Translations under genes and position numbers: made by a program
Notes under the pieces: model-generated
Database searches by the model: none
What the model saw: only the letters and a program-made list of their open reading frames with translations
What the model was told of the DNA's origin: nothing
In this document: positions 1 to 9,538 of the stretch, piece by piece
Layout: each line of letters starts with the position of its first letter
How positions within the stretch are numbered: the stretch's first letter is position 1
Assembly: GCF_006968745.1 (NCBI RefSeq)
Contig: NZ_CP030118.1
Coordinates: forward strand, 2,182,654 to 2,246,653
Reading direction: 5' to 3'
Source of the DNA: Brasilonema sennae CENA114
GTDB taxonomy: Bacteria; Cyanobacteriota; Cyanobacteriia; Cyanobacteriales; Nostocaceae
Length of the DNA: 64,000 bases

Positions 1-291
1 TTTGCGGGAAAATTTGCTTTTCCTGGGCAAAATCTCGTGGATAGTTGCTTGCTTTTCGGAATCTCTTGCACGGATAACAACCCAATCCCCTACTGCAGGA
101 AAATCTTTGGTTTGGGAAGCCTGATACCGCAGTTTACCTGTCACTTCTGCTGACAGTTCTCCATATTCGCTGTAAAGGATGTATGTCTTTCTATGTTCAA
201 TGGCTACCCTACCAACAATAAATCCTTCTTGGCGATAGGGTTCAAAGCTGTTAGCAAAAAAATTGCTCCAGCCCAAAGAATCTAAATTCAT
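1..291 (-). CDS. rsgA: RsgA (YjeQ) ribosome-assembly GTPase, N-terminal part
   Basis: The reverse strand is open from an ATG at 291 to the window edge (97 codons), so only the N-terminus is present. The protein begins [18 protein letters not shown] and contains PAVGDWVVI followed by [11 protein letters not shown]. That is the OB-fold signature of the RsgA/YjeQ family, circularly permuted GTPases that bind the 30S subunit late in its maturation. The GTPase and zinc domains lie outside the window. The ATG fits the usual family start. The family assignment rests on the OB-domain motif alone. Confidence 0.85.
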   Translation of the reverse strand, partial: MNLDSLGWSNFFANSFEPYRQEGFIVGRVAIEHRKTYILYSEYGELSAEVTGKLRYQASQTKDFPAVGDWVVIRARDSEKQATIHEILPRKSKFSRK

Positions 292-869
292 TTAAACTTC
301 CTCAATGTGTGCTACTTGTTTTGCACAAGGCGCACAGAGGATTTTTGAGTTTCATTCCTACGATACAAAGGACTGAACGGTAATCTCTGCGCCTTGTGTT
401 CGATGGTTTGGGGTAGTCAAGGTTACCTTGACGGCTAACAATACACTCATCGTTCTTTCTCCTTACGCGCTTGTTAAAGATACTAACACTTGCGCCCTTG
501 CTAATTCCGGATAACTAAGGCAAAACTCGTGAAGAGCCATTTTATCTTTACTGATATCTTGCACCATTACTTTGTAAACCACCAATGCTTACAGTGGTTT
601 TTTGTAAGGTGGGCATTTCTCACTAAGATCTCAAATGTCCATTAGATATCTTTTCTGAGCAATGCCCACCCTACGATTTGTGGTCTATTCATATCAAAGC
701 GCTATATATTAAATAGTGTTTAAATTTACTCAAAAATCATATCTCGTTCCAGTCCATTTTAATGGACTTCGCCTATGAGCCGGGGACTTACAGTCCTAGG
801 CGGACGAGAACGGAATCAAATAATATGTAATAACTGTGACATTTATTTTATCCGGTGCAAAATATAAGT
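292..869. other. Spacer with an inverted repeat, no gene seen
   Basis: I see no convincing coding region here. The spacer contains GGTGGGCATT at 608-617 and its exact reverse complement at 661-670, which could form a 10-bp stem with a 43-nt loop. A short GC-rich block follows at about 755-815. Both are typical of the dispersed palindromic repeats of large cyanobacterial genomes. Confidence 0.45.
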
Positions 870-1298
870 TTAGCGTGTGTGCAATCCATCCATACCTTGT
901 TTAATCCAACTCAAGCAATCGTATTCTGATGAGAATAACTTTGGTGCTGCAATATTATTCAGTGAGTCTGGAGGATAATGATCATAAAAATATCTTCCAG
1001 CCTCTTGAAAGACGATAATTAAGTTGTTGCGATAAACGTAGCGAAATTTAAAACTATCGCGATCACTGATAAAATCTGAATATTCGTCAATATGTTCTTT
1101 GGCAATATTAATAATATTCTCTATACTACTGCCATAGATTTCGGCTGGATTTTCTGCTTTGTGAAATTGACTTTGATTCGCAACTTCTGATAAGAGTTTA
1201 TAGGAAGAAATCTCGTGACTATCAATTATACCAAAGACAAACGGAATGATGAGATAACCTTTATATGAAACGGAATTCTCATAAAAAAGACGACTCAT
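870..1298 (-). CDS. Hypothetical protein, 142 aa
   Basis: A complete 142-codon frame starts MSRLFYENSVSYKGYLIIPF and ends GMDGLHTR. It is mixed alpha/beta in character, with several aromatic residues (KFRYVYRNNLIIVFQEAGRY) and no signal peptide or membrane segment. I do not recognise the family. It stands alone between the rsgA start and the disrupted DUF72 gene, and codon use looks normal for the window. The length and amino-acid composition favour a real protein, but no motif supports a function. Confidence 0.55.
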   Translation of the reverse strand: MSRLFYENSVSYKGYLIIPFVFGIIDSHEISSYKLLSEVANQSQFHKAENPAEIYGSSIENIINIAKEHIDEYSDFISDRDSFKFRYVYRNNLIIVFQEAGRYFYDHYPPDSLNNIAAPKLFSSEYDCLSWIKQGMDGLHTR

Positions 1299-1940
1299 AT
1301 AATACCAATTTTACAAAAGGATATGACAGATATACATTCTCAAACCCATGTTCTGTCTGGGTTTCTTCATTTTGAACTTTGAATTTTGAATTTTGAATTG
1401 GTATAACCCTCCTTTGGCTCTTCTACTCAAATTACCACAGTACGTTCACCACAAACTGAGTTGATTCGGGGGATTTTCCAGGATATTCCAAGGAAGAGGA
1501 GGAACTGTTGCACCACTGTGTTCCAATAACTTTTGAAAATGACGTGCTGTAGTAGGCGATCGCTCTTCCACAGGACAATGAACAAAAAAATAAATTTGCC
1601 TTCCCTGCTGCAACCACTGCTTAATCTGAGTCACCCACTCTTCCATAAAAGGCTGATTCACTGGTAAGTTGGGATGAGAAATAAAGCGAATCAAACTAAA
1701 AGGCGCTGTCACGCTAAATTGTACAGGAACTTTGGGTTTACGACGTTCAGATTGTAGTTGTGGATCATCATCTCCAGTGTAGATAGGACGTGAGTCTAGC
1801 AGTACCCTACCAACACCAAGCCTTTCTAAAAGTGCTGTCAACTCACTAGTACAGCACGGCGTAAGTTAACCAGGTATTACTGTGGGAGAATGAGTAATTA
1901 GATTAAAAGTAGTTTTTGCTGAGAAGCGGAGAATTAGGAT

Positions 1941-2438
1941 GTGGCAGGATTAGCTCCAAAACAATTAAACTTAAGCGATGGCGATCGCTCAGAACTGCAA
2001 GAGTTGGTAAACCGACACAATACAGGGCAACAAATAGTACTACGTGCAAAAATAATTCTTCTAGCGTCAGAGGGGAAAAATAATGGCGAAATTGCTCGAA
2101 CATTAAATATAAGTCTGGATATGGCTCGTTTATGGCGAAACCGATGGTTTAAAACTAGCGATAAAAAGTTGCCTACTTTTGAGAGACTACGAGATTCGGA
2201 GCGTATTGGGGCACCAGTAAAATTTAGTATGGAGCAAGTAATCAAACTGTTTGCCCTTGCATGTTCAAAACCCGAAGACTACGGACGACCAATAAGTCAT
2301 TGGACACCAAGAGAACTAGCAGACGAAATTATAAAGCAAGGGATTATTGAAAGCATATCTGTCCGCCATGTTGGAAGATTACTAGAAGAGGCAGAACTTA
2401 AACCCCACCAGAGTAGTTACTGGTTAACCCCCCCCTAA
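1941..2438 (+). CDS. IS630 transposase, upstream frame (DNA-binding part)
   Basis: This 165-codon frame begins at a GTG and contains [18 protein letters not shown], a helix-turn-helix of the IS630 type, then a second winged-helix-like part with [11 protein letters not shown]. It ends SSYWLTPP at a run of eight C followed by TAA. The catalytic part continues in the next frame from 2437 without any further stop. The frame therefore needs a +1 shift at CCC-CCC-TAA, either programmed or a mutation, to give the full transposase of about 400 residues. Confidence 0.85.
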   Translation: MAGLAPKQLNLSDGDRSELQELVNRHNTGQQIVLRAKIILLASEGKNNGEIARTLNISLDMARLWRNRWFKTSDKKLPTFERLRDSERIGAPVKFSMEQVIKLFALACSKPEDYGRPISHWTPRELADEIIKQGIIESISVRHVGRLLEEAELKPHQSSYWLTPP

Positions 2439-3144
2439 GGACGAAGAATTTGACGTAAAAGTTGAAGATATTACTGGTTTATACATAAGTGCGATTGAAC
2501 GTTATCAAAACGCAGAGCGTACAATATCAATTGATGAAATGACGGGTATTCAAGCTACAGAGCGTCTAGAAAAAGATTTACCGATGCGACCTGGTAAAGT
2601 TGAAAGAAGGGAGTTTGAGTATATTCGTCACGGTACACAGAGTTTAATTGCTAATTTTGATGTCGCTACTGGTAAGATTATCGAGCCTACTTGTGGAGAT
2701 TCTCGAACAGAAGTTGATTTTGTTCTCAATATTCGTCGAATCATTGAAAGTGAACCCAATGCTAAAAAATGGCATCTAATCATGGATTGTCTGAATACGC
2801 ATCAGTCTGAATCGCTGGTTCGTTTGGTTGCAGAAAAAGAAGGTTTGAATATCGATCTGGGTATTAAAGGAAAAAGGGGAATACTCAAATCCATGAAATC
2901 CCGTGCTGCTTTTTTAAGTGACAAAACACATCGAATTGTTTTCCATTACACCCCTAAACACTCTTCTTGGCTCAACCAGATTGAAATTTGGTTCAGTATT
3001 TTGGTTCGTAAGTTACTTCAGCGTGCTAGCTTCAAGAGTCAGGATGACCTAAAAACCCGAATTCTTGAATTTATCGACTACTTTAATAAAACAATGGCTA
3101 AACCTTTTCAGTGGACATATAAGGGTAAAGTGTTAGCTGTCTAA
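2437..3144 (+). CDS. IS630 transposase, downstream frame (DDE catalytic part)
   Basis: This frame is open from 2437; the first ATG is at 2539, giving 201 residues on its own. The acidic catalytic positions can be seen as [11 protein letters not shown] (first Asp), [10 protein letters not shown] (second Asp) and [16 protein letters not shown] (the Glu). This is the usual arrangement of IS630 DDE transposases. The first Asp lies just before the internal ATG, so a product starting at 2539 would lack it. That argues that the functional enzyme is the fusion made by frameshifting from the upstream frame. Confidence 0.87.
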   Translation, partial: KDEEFDVKVEDITGLYISAIERYQNAERTISIDEMTGIQATERLEKDLPMRPGKVERREFEYIRHGTQSLIANFDVATGKIIEPTCGDSRTEVDFVLNIRRIIESEPNAKKWHLIMDCLNTHQSESLVRLVAEKEGLNIDLGIKGKRGILKSMKSRAAFLSDKTHRIVFHYTPKHSSWLNQIEIWFSILVRKLLQRASFKSQDDLKTRILEFIDYFNKTMAKPFQWTYKGKVLAV

Positions 3145-3626
3145 TACTTGGTTTATTTACGCCGTGCTGTACTAGCTAATGGTTCAGTAAACCAGTCTTG
3201 ATGCCGAACTTCTAACGCCAAACGTACGCCTGTTTGCTGCAAAGCTTCCAAAAATGCGCCTAGATCATCAATCAGTGTAGGCGCATAACTGGGGGGTAAC
3301 TGAGCAAAAACAGGTCCAAGACGTTTACCTAAAGGGCGCATCCCTTCCAAAAATTTTAAAGCATCAGGGATATGAGGTTGCAATTGTCCGTTGTGAGTCA
3401 CATCTCGCGGTAATTTGAGACAAAATTCAAAATTTTCGGGTGTTTGTGTCGCCCAACGAGTGACTGTCTCTTGATTAGGCACAGCGTAGAACGTGGTGTT
3501 ACCCTCTACAGTCGTGAAGCGTCGGCTGTAGAGTTGCAAAAAATCACTTTGGCGAGTCCCTTGAGGGTAAAGTTCGCCTATCCAACCTTTATATGACCAA
3601 ACAGCGCAACCAATGAAAAAGTTCAC

Positions 3627-3834
3627 AAATTATTTAAAAAAAGTCGATTGTAGTTATATCCACTATAGTTGTTTGAATACTTAATATCGAGTACTAGTTC
3701 TGGGCGATGGCGATACGCGTAGCGTCAAACCTTCGACTGAGCGCTCACGCCGAAGTCCTCCGGCTTATCGCACTTAGTACAGAAAAATCATTTGCATACG
3801 ATGCTACCAGGCGATCGCCACGAGGAAGTGTTCC
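3627..3834. repeat. GC-rich mosaic repeat in a spacer
   Basis: Between the DUF72 start and the metallophosphoesterase end lies a block with GGCGATACGCGTAGCGTC, a GAGCGCTC palindrome and a HIP1 site. Similar vocabulary occurs near 13.3 kb, 17 kb, 20 kb and 33.7 kb. It looks like dispersed cyanobacterial intergenic repeat material and not a gene, although an open frame crosses it. Confidence 0.5.
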
Positions 3835-5475
3835 TTATTTCAACCGAAACTCATCAAACTTAATAACCTCTGAATCCGGTTTACGTACATCAAAACGATA
3901 GCTACTCACTGTAGCCGTACCTGTATCAAAGATACTAAACACTGTGATGTCATTACTTGCAATGTAAGGCATTGGTTTACCATCCTCGCCTAACAACGGG
4001 ACAATTGTAGGCACCACAGGTTCTAAACCATATGGATCACCAAGTTCAGTGTAATCCTCTTTATAACCAACAGGCACTTCTCGCTTGTTGTCACCCCAAG
4101 CAGCACCATAAGAGTTACCAACATTAGAAGTTTCTAAAAAGTGCATTCCCGACTGACTACAAAAGCGGTTCCACAAATGAGAATGCCCATAAAATACTAA
4201 CTGCACACCCGCTGCTTCAAGTAAAGGCACAACATCACTGATCAGGTAATCTGCATCTTTGGGGTACTCGTAACGGATTGCCTTGATGTCGCCATCAACA
4301 TCGCATTCGATAATTTGTACAGGATTTGTATATGCTGGGACTATGTTACCACCCAATGTATGGGGCGGATGATGTAACATGACCACTTTATACTTTGCTT
4401 GCTGAAACTCAGGACTGTTGAGTTCTTGCACTAGCCAATTATACTGCGTACTGCCTTTGGCAATTGGTTCATAAATATGTTGCCCGTGACCCCAATTCTC
4501 TGGGGTATTGAAATCTTTTTCCCGTTCTCGATATCTACCTCTAGCCTCTGCATCCAAGTTAGGAGTCCGCCACATATTTGTCGCATACAGTACGACCAAA
4601 CGTACATCACCAAAGCTGACTGCGTAGTAAGTTTTTCCACCTTCCTGACTTTGTGGTAAAGTGAAAATCTCTTCATAAGTATCAGTATTAAAAGAATTAT
4701 CTTTTAAGGATTCTTGTCCATACAACTTAAGAGCAACTGTACGAGGAATCGTAGCATCAAATTCATCATCTAGACTTCCATGATCACGACGTCCCATAAT
4801 CTCATGGTTACCAATGCAAGTAAACATCGGCGCATATTGAATGATTTCACCGCCTGTATAGATTGTCTTGACTCCGTTGCTGTTCATTTCATAGTTAGCA
4901 CGACCTTGCAAACAAGGAAAGAAAGCACCGCCACGATGATCATCAAACCATTCTGAGGCGCGATCAGGAGTATTGACCAAATCACCAGCGAACCAAACCG
5001 CATCGACTCGTCCAACTGTCTCCACCACCTTTTGCAAATTGGCTGCAACCATTGGCTTGATTTGATGGTCAGAAGTTAGCAGAATTTTCAGTGATTTACC
5101 AGGACTAGGTTTGGATGCAAGGGTAAACATATTGCTACTAACGCTTTCGCCATCTTCCCGCACACTCGTGACACGGTAAGAAACTCGCGTGTCACGAGTC
5201 AAATTAGTAATCTCAGCCTCGTGTCGCCAAATATCACGCTGGACAGGATGTTGATAAACCTGTCCGTCTTGAGTTTGGTTTTCTAAGCGTGAATTTTGGT
5301 CTTCGCGTGTGCGCCTGAGTTGGGTAGTTGTGGCAATAGCAGTTTGTGCTAAATTCTCACCGTAGGTAACTATGTGTCCATAACCAGCAAACTCGGTAAA
5401 CCACACGACTCGCACTGAAGTTGCTGTAGGTAGTTGCACAAACGGATCGGTCAGTAACTGTGGTGGTGATGTCAT
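3835..5475 (-). CDS. Metallophosphoesterase with N-terminal Fn3-like domain
   Basis: The 546-residue product has an N-terminal beta-rich domain (about residues 1-125, with VRVVWFTEF and ETEITNLTRDTRVSYRVTS-like strands) like that preceding purple acid phosphatase cores. It is followed by a calcineurin-like phosphoesterase domain. Metal-binding motifs run in order: LLTSDHQ, WFAGDLVNTPD, CIGNHEIMG, VMLHHPPH and YGHSH. The substrate cannot be told from the sequence; phosphate esters or nucleotides are possible. No signal peptide is evident at the chosen ATG, so it is probably cytoplasmic unless exported by another route. It stands alone, convergent with nothing obvious. Confidence 0.85.
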   Translation of the reverse strand: MTSPPQLLTDPFVQLPTATSVRVVWFTEFAGYGHIVTYGENLAQTAIATTTQLRRTREDQNSRLENQTQDGQVYQHPVQRDIWRHEAEITNLTRDTRVSYRVTSVREDGESVSSNMFTLASKPSPGKSLKILLTSDHQIKPMVAANLQKVVETVGRVDAVWFAGDLVNTPDRASEWFDDHRGGAFFPCLQGRANYEMNSNGVKTIYTGGEIIQYAPMFTCIGNHEIMGRRDHGSLDDEFDATIPRTVALKLYGQESLKDNSFNTDTYEEIFTLPQSQEGGKTYYAVSFGDVRLVVLYATNMWRTPNLDAEARGRYREREKDFNTPENWGHGQHIYEPIAKGSTQYNWLVQELNSPEFQQAKYKVVMLHHPPHTLGGNIVPAYTNPVQIIECDVDGDIKAIRYEYPKDADYLISDVVPLLEAAGVQLVFYGHSHLWNRFCSQSGMHFLETSNVGNSYGAAWGDNKREVPVGYKEDYTELGDPYGLEPVVPTIVPLLGEDGKPMPYIASNDITVFSIFDTGTATVSSYRFDVRKPDSEVIKFDEFRLK

Positions 5476-5557
5476 ATGTTTGCTCAGATAAACACACGTT
5501 TATCAGGTTAAGCGATCTAAGTGAAAGTTAGGTTAAGCATTGAGTTTACAATCAACC

Positions 5558-5632
5558 TGTTATCAGTTATCAGTTATCTGGTAGGAAACGGACTCGTCCA
5601 CCCCTTGTTTACTGTTCACTGTTCACTGTTTT
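5558..5632. repeat. Short tandem heptamer repeats (STRR-type)
   Basis: Two heptamer runs sit close together: TTATCAG units around 5558-5579 and GTTCACT units around 5610-5632. Such short tandemly repeated heptamers are a known feature of heterocystous cyanobacterial genomes. The same two words recur at about 16887-16920. Confidence 0.75.
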
Positions 5633-5752
5633 AATATACGTCTGTGGTCTGATGCTATTCGGCAGATCATAAATTTATAAATGAGGTGGTTGAGAAAAAG
5701 CCGTATCATTACAAGCGTCATCTAGTTAGTGAGTAAATTATCTGCGTGCAAC

Positions 5753-5881
5753 ATGAGAAAAGTAGCACACTCCAAAAACTGGCTTCAGCAAAGCCGTTAT
5801 AGTAATCGCGGAAGTGCTTACTTGTTTGCACCGATGGTTAATTTTAACGTCATGGCAGAAGTTGGAGACACTCCACCTTAA
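5753..5881 (+). CDS. Candidate small protein, 42 aa
   Basis: An ATG-started frame encodes MRKVAHSKNWLQQSRYSNRG, then a segment with three methionines in all, ending EVGDTPP. Its base composition is more protein-like than the surrounding AT-rich spacer. The N-terminal half is basic and the C-terminal half is hydrophobic. No clear ribosome binding site precedes it. I do not recognise a family. It could be a conserved small protein, a peptide precursor or chance. Confidence 0.3.
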   Translation: MRKVAHSKNWLQQSRYSNRGSAYLFAPMVNFNVMAEVGDTPP

Positions 5882-6537
5882 TATTTATTAGTTGCACTTG
5901 AATAAAAATACCAAGAGAAATTCAACAACAATTGTATTTTTACGTAGGTAAGTGGAAAATCAATTTATCCTACAGGTGGGAAATAGCAGGAAAAAGTTGT
6001 GTTGAAGAAACAGTTGATTTAACTGTAGTTCTTAGGTAAAAATTACCAGTTATCAGCAGGAACTAACCTCAAAGAAAATAATTCTATGGGGAATGATGTA
6101 AAAATCCTTATTTTTACATTCTCTGAGAAAGAAAACATTAGCCTATTTAGACGGTTTGATGGTTTATACTTCCACAAAGTTAATGTAAGGCTTTTGAACT
6201 AACTCAGAGAAAATACTACTTGTTTATCTACCTAATATAAAACTATTACAAGTTGGTCTTGTAAATCTACACAACATAAATTGTGTAGCGCCAAAAAAGT
6301 ATATATGGTGCATCTAACTTGAGTATTTTACAGTACCTGTACTCAAGAGTTTCCACATAACTCAAATTCAAATATGAAGCAAGTATGAGGAGTTTTTCAT
6401 GTACCTCTCAATTTGCTCAATGCAATGATAAATTATCACTAAGAGTGGAAACGCAAAGTCAGGAAATACGGTTTTCAATCACACCATGCCAACTCAATAC
6501 TTGTCAATAAACTTTACACAAGGATAATGTATTTATT

Positions 6538-7233
6538 ATGAAGATAGAGCAATTATTCTCAAAATCACAGCGCTTTCAAGAACTTTTATTTCTTAGTTTA
6601 GTAGGCGCTCTACCCACAATTCTTTTAGGTCCAAAATTGCGTAATATACTCTACCGAAGTCTTTTTGCCCGTATGGGTAAAACAGTTTTTATTCAAGAGG
6701 GTGTTGAATTTATAAAAGCTTCTTGTATTGAAGTAGGTGATGGAGTGTTTCTTTTTAAAGGTGCTCGTATAGATGCACGAGGACACGAAAACAATAGAAT
6801 ATATTTAAACGATAAAGTAGCCATTGAGCGTAATGTTAGTATTGGGTGTTTGGAGGATTCATATATAGAGATTGATCAAGAGACCTTCATTGGTCCTGGC
6901 GTTTGTATCGCTGGACCTGGAGACATTAAAATAGGTAAACGGTGTCTGATCGCAGCAAATGCTGGAATATATGCAAATAATCATAATTTTGTAGACCCCA
7001 TTGAGCCAATTAAATATCAAGGTATTACCTGCAAAGGAATTGTGATAGAGGATGACTGCTGGCTAGGACATGGTGTCGTAGTCTTAGACGGAGTCACTAT
7101 CGGTGAGGGTAGTGTTATTGGTGCAGGAGCAGTTGTAACCAAAGATATTCCTCCGTTCTCAGTTGCTGTGGGAGTCCCGGCGAAAGTGATTAAAAGCCGC
7201 ACCCGCAAACAATTGCTCAATATCACAGAGTAA
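6538..7233 (+). CDS. Hexapeptide-repeat (LbetaH) acyltransferase
   Basis: The 231-residue protein has an N-terminal helix (LFLSLVGALPTILLGPKLRNILY) followed by left-handed beta-helix hexapeptide repeats such as YIEIDQETFIGPGVCIAG and DCWLGHGVVVLDGVTIGEGS. It ends with the common AVGVPAKVIKSR motif of WcaF/CysE-type O-acetyltransferases. The His of the NNHNFVDP segment is a plausible catalytic residue. Members acetylate sugars of surface polysaccharides or small acceptors. No other polysaccharide gene is adjacent, so the acceptor is unknown. The chosen ATG has an AAGGA about 14 nt upstream, which is somewhat far. Confidence 0.85.
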   Translation: MKIEQLFSKSQRFQELLFLSLVGALPTILLGPKLRNILYRSLFARMGKTVFIQEGVEFIKASCIEVGDGVFLFKGARIDARGHENNRIYLNDKVAIERNVSIGCLEDSYIEIDQETFIGPGVCIAGPGDIKIGKRCLIAANAGIYANNHNFVDPIEPIKYQGITCKGIVIEDDCWLGHGVVVLDGVTIGEGSVIGAGAVVTKDIPPFSVAVGVPAKVIKSRTRKQLLNITE

Positions 7234-7600
7234 AAAATAGGAGCGACTATCAGGCTTTTTGTTAATTGCAAAACTTGATAGTCAAGTATTCATTGTCTAA
7301 AATGAAGTGGCATTGTTATCAATTGATGACAAAATAGTTAATTTTTGAAAAAAAATATGTGATTTTTTTAACAAAATTCTATATATTTTAATATAAACAT
7401 TATAACTCCCATCGCCGAAAGCTCAAAATATAGGATTTTAGCCTAAAGTAAGCTGTTTTCTAAAGAATTCCTTTCTTCAGGGTTTACCCATTTACAAGGG
7501 TTCCACCTGAAAACCCCAGAGATGTACAGATACAAAAATATGGTATAACCTGTAGAATTTCTAACGTTACAATTTGAAAAAAATCATTACGTTAAATTCC
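7234..7600. other. AT-rich spacer before mtnA
   Basis: No gene is seen. The stretch at about 7440-7560 has several short complementary words (for example CCTTTCTTCAGG and ACCTGAAAACC), which might fold in the mtnA leader. I cannot match it to a known riboswitch class. Confidence 0.3.
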
Positions 7601-8662
7601 ATGAACTCTTCCACAAACCAGGTTTATCCCGTTATTTGGCATAACAACTCGGTCTCACTGATTGACCAAACCCGTTTACCTAACGAGTATGCTTTTGTAG
7701 AAATCCATCGCTGCTCAGATATGGCGCAGGCAATTAAAACTATGATTGTACGAGGTGCACCTGCAATTGGCGTGGCTGCAGCATATGGAATGTATCTTGG
7801 GGCACGGGAAATTGAAACTAGCGATCGCAATCAATTTTTGAACCAATTGGACAAAGTAGCCCAACTGCTACGTACCACTCGTCCGACAGCAGTCAATTTA
7901 TTTTGGGCAATTTCACGAATGCTGAAAACCGCCTACGAAACTTTTGGAACAGTAGAAGACATTAAACAAACCCTACTGAATACAGCCCGATCTATCAACG
8001 CGGAAGATTTGCAAACCTGCTATGCGATTGGCGACAATGGCTTGAAAGTCTTACCTCAAACTCCAGAAAAACTCACAATTCTAACCCATTGTAACGCTGG
8101 AGCATTAGCAACCGCAGGTTACGGAACTGCTTTGGGTGTCGTGCGTTCTGTTTTTCGAGAAGGGCGTTTAGCGCGGGTGTTCGCGGACGAAACTCGTCCT
8201 CGCTTGCAAGGTGCAAAACTGACGGCATGGGAATGTGTCCAAGAAGGCATCCCTGTTACGCTCATTACTGACAGTATGGCAGCTCACTGCATGAAGGAGG
8301 GTTTGATTGATATCGTTGTTGTTGGTGCTGATAGAATTGCTGCTAACGGAGACACCGCAAACAAAATTGGTACGTATAGTTTAGCACTCGTTGCTAAAGC
8401 ACATAACATTCCTTTCTATGTTGCTGCACCCCTTTCCACCGTTGATTTTTCTTTATCCCACGGTAATGAAATTCCAATTGAGGAGCGTAATCCAGAGGAA
8501 ATCTACCAAATTGGCGACACTATTATTACACCAACTGGGGCAGAATTTTATAACCCAGCTTTTGATGTCACACCAGCCCAGTTGATTACAGGAATCATCA
8601 CAGAAAATGGGGTGTTTGCTCCAGGGGAATTAACAAAATCCCGAATCAAGCAATTTGCTTAA
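7601..8662 (+). CDS. mtnA: Methylthioribose-1-phosphate isomerase
   Basis: The enzyme interconverts 5-methylthioribose 1-phosphate and 5-methylthioribulose 1-phosphate in the methionine salvage pathway. I start it at the ATG at 7601 ([20 protein letters not shown], 353 aa). An in-frame TTG at 7574 adds nine residues unlike the family. Family motifs are present: [16 protein letters not shown], the catalytic-Cys region [18 protein letters not shown], and the catalytic-Asp region [20 protein letters not shown]. Length and motifs are normal for MtnA of the eIF-2B-like fold. No other salvage gene is adjacent. Confidence 0.95.
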   Translation: MNSSTNQVYPVIWHNNSVSLIDQTRLPNEYAFVEIHRCSDMAQAIKTMIVRGAPAIGVAAAYGMYLGAREIETSDRNQFLNQLDKVAQLLRTTRPTAVNLFWAISRMLKTAYETFGTVEDIKQTLLNTARSINAEDLQTCYAIGDNGLKVLPQTPEKLTILTHCNAGALATAGYGTALGVVRSVFREGRLARVFADETRPRLQGAKLTAWECVQEGIPVTLITDSMAAHCMKEGLIDIVVVGADRIAANGDTANKIGTYSLALVAKAHNIPFYVAAPLSTVDFSLSHGNEIPIEERNPEEIYQIGDTIITPTGAEFYNPAFDVTPAQLITGIITENGVFAPGELTKSRIKQFA

Positions 8663-8824
8663 GTGCAATTGCCCTTAAGGAGAACTCAAAACCAGAACTC
8701 AGAATAACTATAACAAAGCTCAAACTGTGTGTCCTTGTAGATGTAATCATTCTGAGTTCTGTATTCTGCATTCTGACTCCTTTGACTTTTTTGTCCCTTG
8801 TAACTAATAAATAAGGACTAATGA

Positions 8825-9538
8825 CTAATTCCAAGCAGGGTGAGATAGTAAAGAAGCAATCACTCGCACTCCACGTAGTTGGTTGGATAAAGGTAGATGA
8901 CCTCTCGGAGCGCTTAAATCCCAAGTGAACTCGTTAGGGTAACGCGTCCAGTTATTGCCTTTTTTCCAACCAATTTTTTCCCAAAGATTCTCCCAGTTTT
9001 TACCCAGACTCAACCAAATTTCTCGCTGTACGGTAAAGCCAAACTTTCCTTCCGAGTGGACTAACCACAGACTGTTGATGGTCTTTAAGTCAGTGGCTGG
9101 GAAATTTCCTACTTCAGTAAAATATAACCATTTTCTTTGCACCGCTGCGCCTCCTGTAAGTTCACACATTTTTTGTAGAGTCATGCGATCGGCTGCTTGA
9201 AAGTCAGAAGCTGCAAGTAATTGTTGTACAGAACTGTAATCAATGCCACATTCTGATGTCAGAGGTACGATCCCATTCGGGAAATAAGCTTGCAAAAAAT
9301 CTTTTGCCTTGGATGAATCAGAGTTATAAAGAACCTGGTATACTTTCCCATCCACCCAAGTTGCAGGATTTTCTTTACGTCCAAATAAAAATTCCATCAG
9401 GACATCTAAGCCTGTATCTCCCAGGTTAGCTAATTGTGGGATCACCTGCTGTTGGGTGTTAGTAGACCCAGAGACCAACGGTTGGCGGAGGGAGTCGATG
9501 TTACTATGAGTGCCTGATACAATCAATGGGTCTGTCAT
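8825..9538 (-). CDS. gun4: Gun4 regulator of Mg-chelatase
   Basis: Gun4 binds protoporphyrin IX and Mg-protoporphyrin and stimulates the ChlH subunit of Mg-chelatase in chlorophyll synthesis. The 237-residue protein has the cyanobacterial layout. An N-terminal helical bundle (QQQVIPQLANLGDTGLDVLM) comes first. The GUN4 core follows from about residue 90, with SVQQLLAASDFQAADRMT, PATDLKTINSLWLVHS and FGFTVQREIWLSLG. The aromatic-rich greasy-palm segment is present. Length is usual for single-domain Gun4 of cyanobacteria. It is transcribed toward mtnA and divergently from icd. Confidence 0.93.
   Translation of the reverse strand: MTDPLIVSGTHSNIDSLRQPLVSGSTNTQQQVIPQLANLGDTGLDVLMEFLFGRKENPATWVDGKVYQVLYNSDSSKAKDFLQAYFPNGIVPLTSECGIDYSSVQQLLAASDFQAADRMTLQKMCELTGGAAVQRKWLYFTEVGNFPATDLKTINSLWLVHSEGKFGFTVQREIWLSLGKNWENLWEKIGWKKGNNWTRYPNEFTWDLSAPRGHLPLSNQLRGVRVIASLLSHPAWN

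Larger units (their letters stand above)
1852..3169 (+). mobile_element. Complete IS630-family insertion sequence, 1318 bp
   Basis: The ends are inverted repeats: about 28 bp at each end match with three mismatches, starting CAGCACGGCGTAA on both. They are flanked by the dinucleotide TA at 1850-1851 and 3170-3171, the target duplication expected of IS630/Tc1-mariner elements. The insertion site before integration would have read CTAGTACTAG, a perfect palindrome centred on the duplicated TA. The element carries a two-frame DDE transposase in the + direction. It is inserted against the DUF72 gene, which it interrupts. Confidence 0.93.
1446..3626 (-). pseudogene. DUF72 (YecE-like) gene split by an IS630-family element
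   Basis: The N-terminal part (3626 down to 3171) encodes MNFFIGCAVWSYKGWIGELY and LRLALEVRHQDWF-type segments. The C-terminal part (1850 down to 1446) encodes GRQIYFFVHCPVEE and ends LPWNILENPPNQLSLW. Both are typical of DUF72 (YecE) TIM-barrel proteins of unknown biochemical role. Removing the inserted element plus one copy of the TA duplication rejoins the frame exactly, giving an uninterrupted protein of about 286 residues with the junction EPLA-STSEL. The two halves show no other lesion, so the insertion looks recent. The N-terminal fragment now reads only a few element-derived residues before stopping. Confidence 0.9.
5476..6537. other. Long spacer, one candidate small ORF
   Basis: This spacer of about 1060 bp separates divergently read genes. 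Apart from the heptamer repeats and the 42-codon frame listed separately, it is AT-rich with no open frame I can support. The promoter of the acyltransferase gene at 6538 presumably lies in its last part, but I cannot place it. Confidence 0.4.

Noticed and set aside
7440..7570. Riboswitch upstream of mtnA
   Set aside because: Some complementary words are present, but I could not fit the conserved core of a SAM or other known riboswitch.
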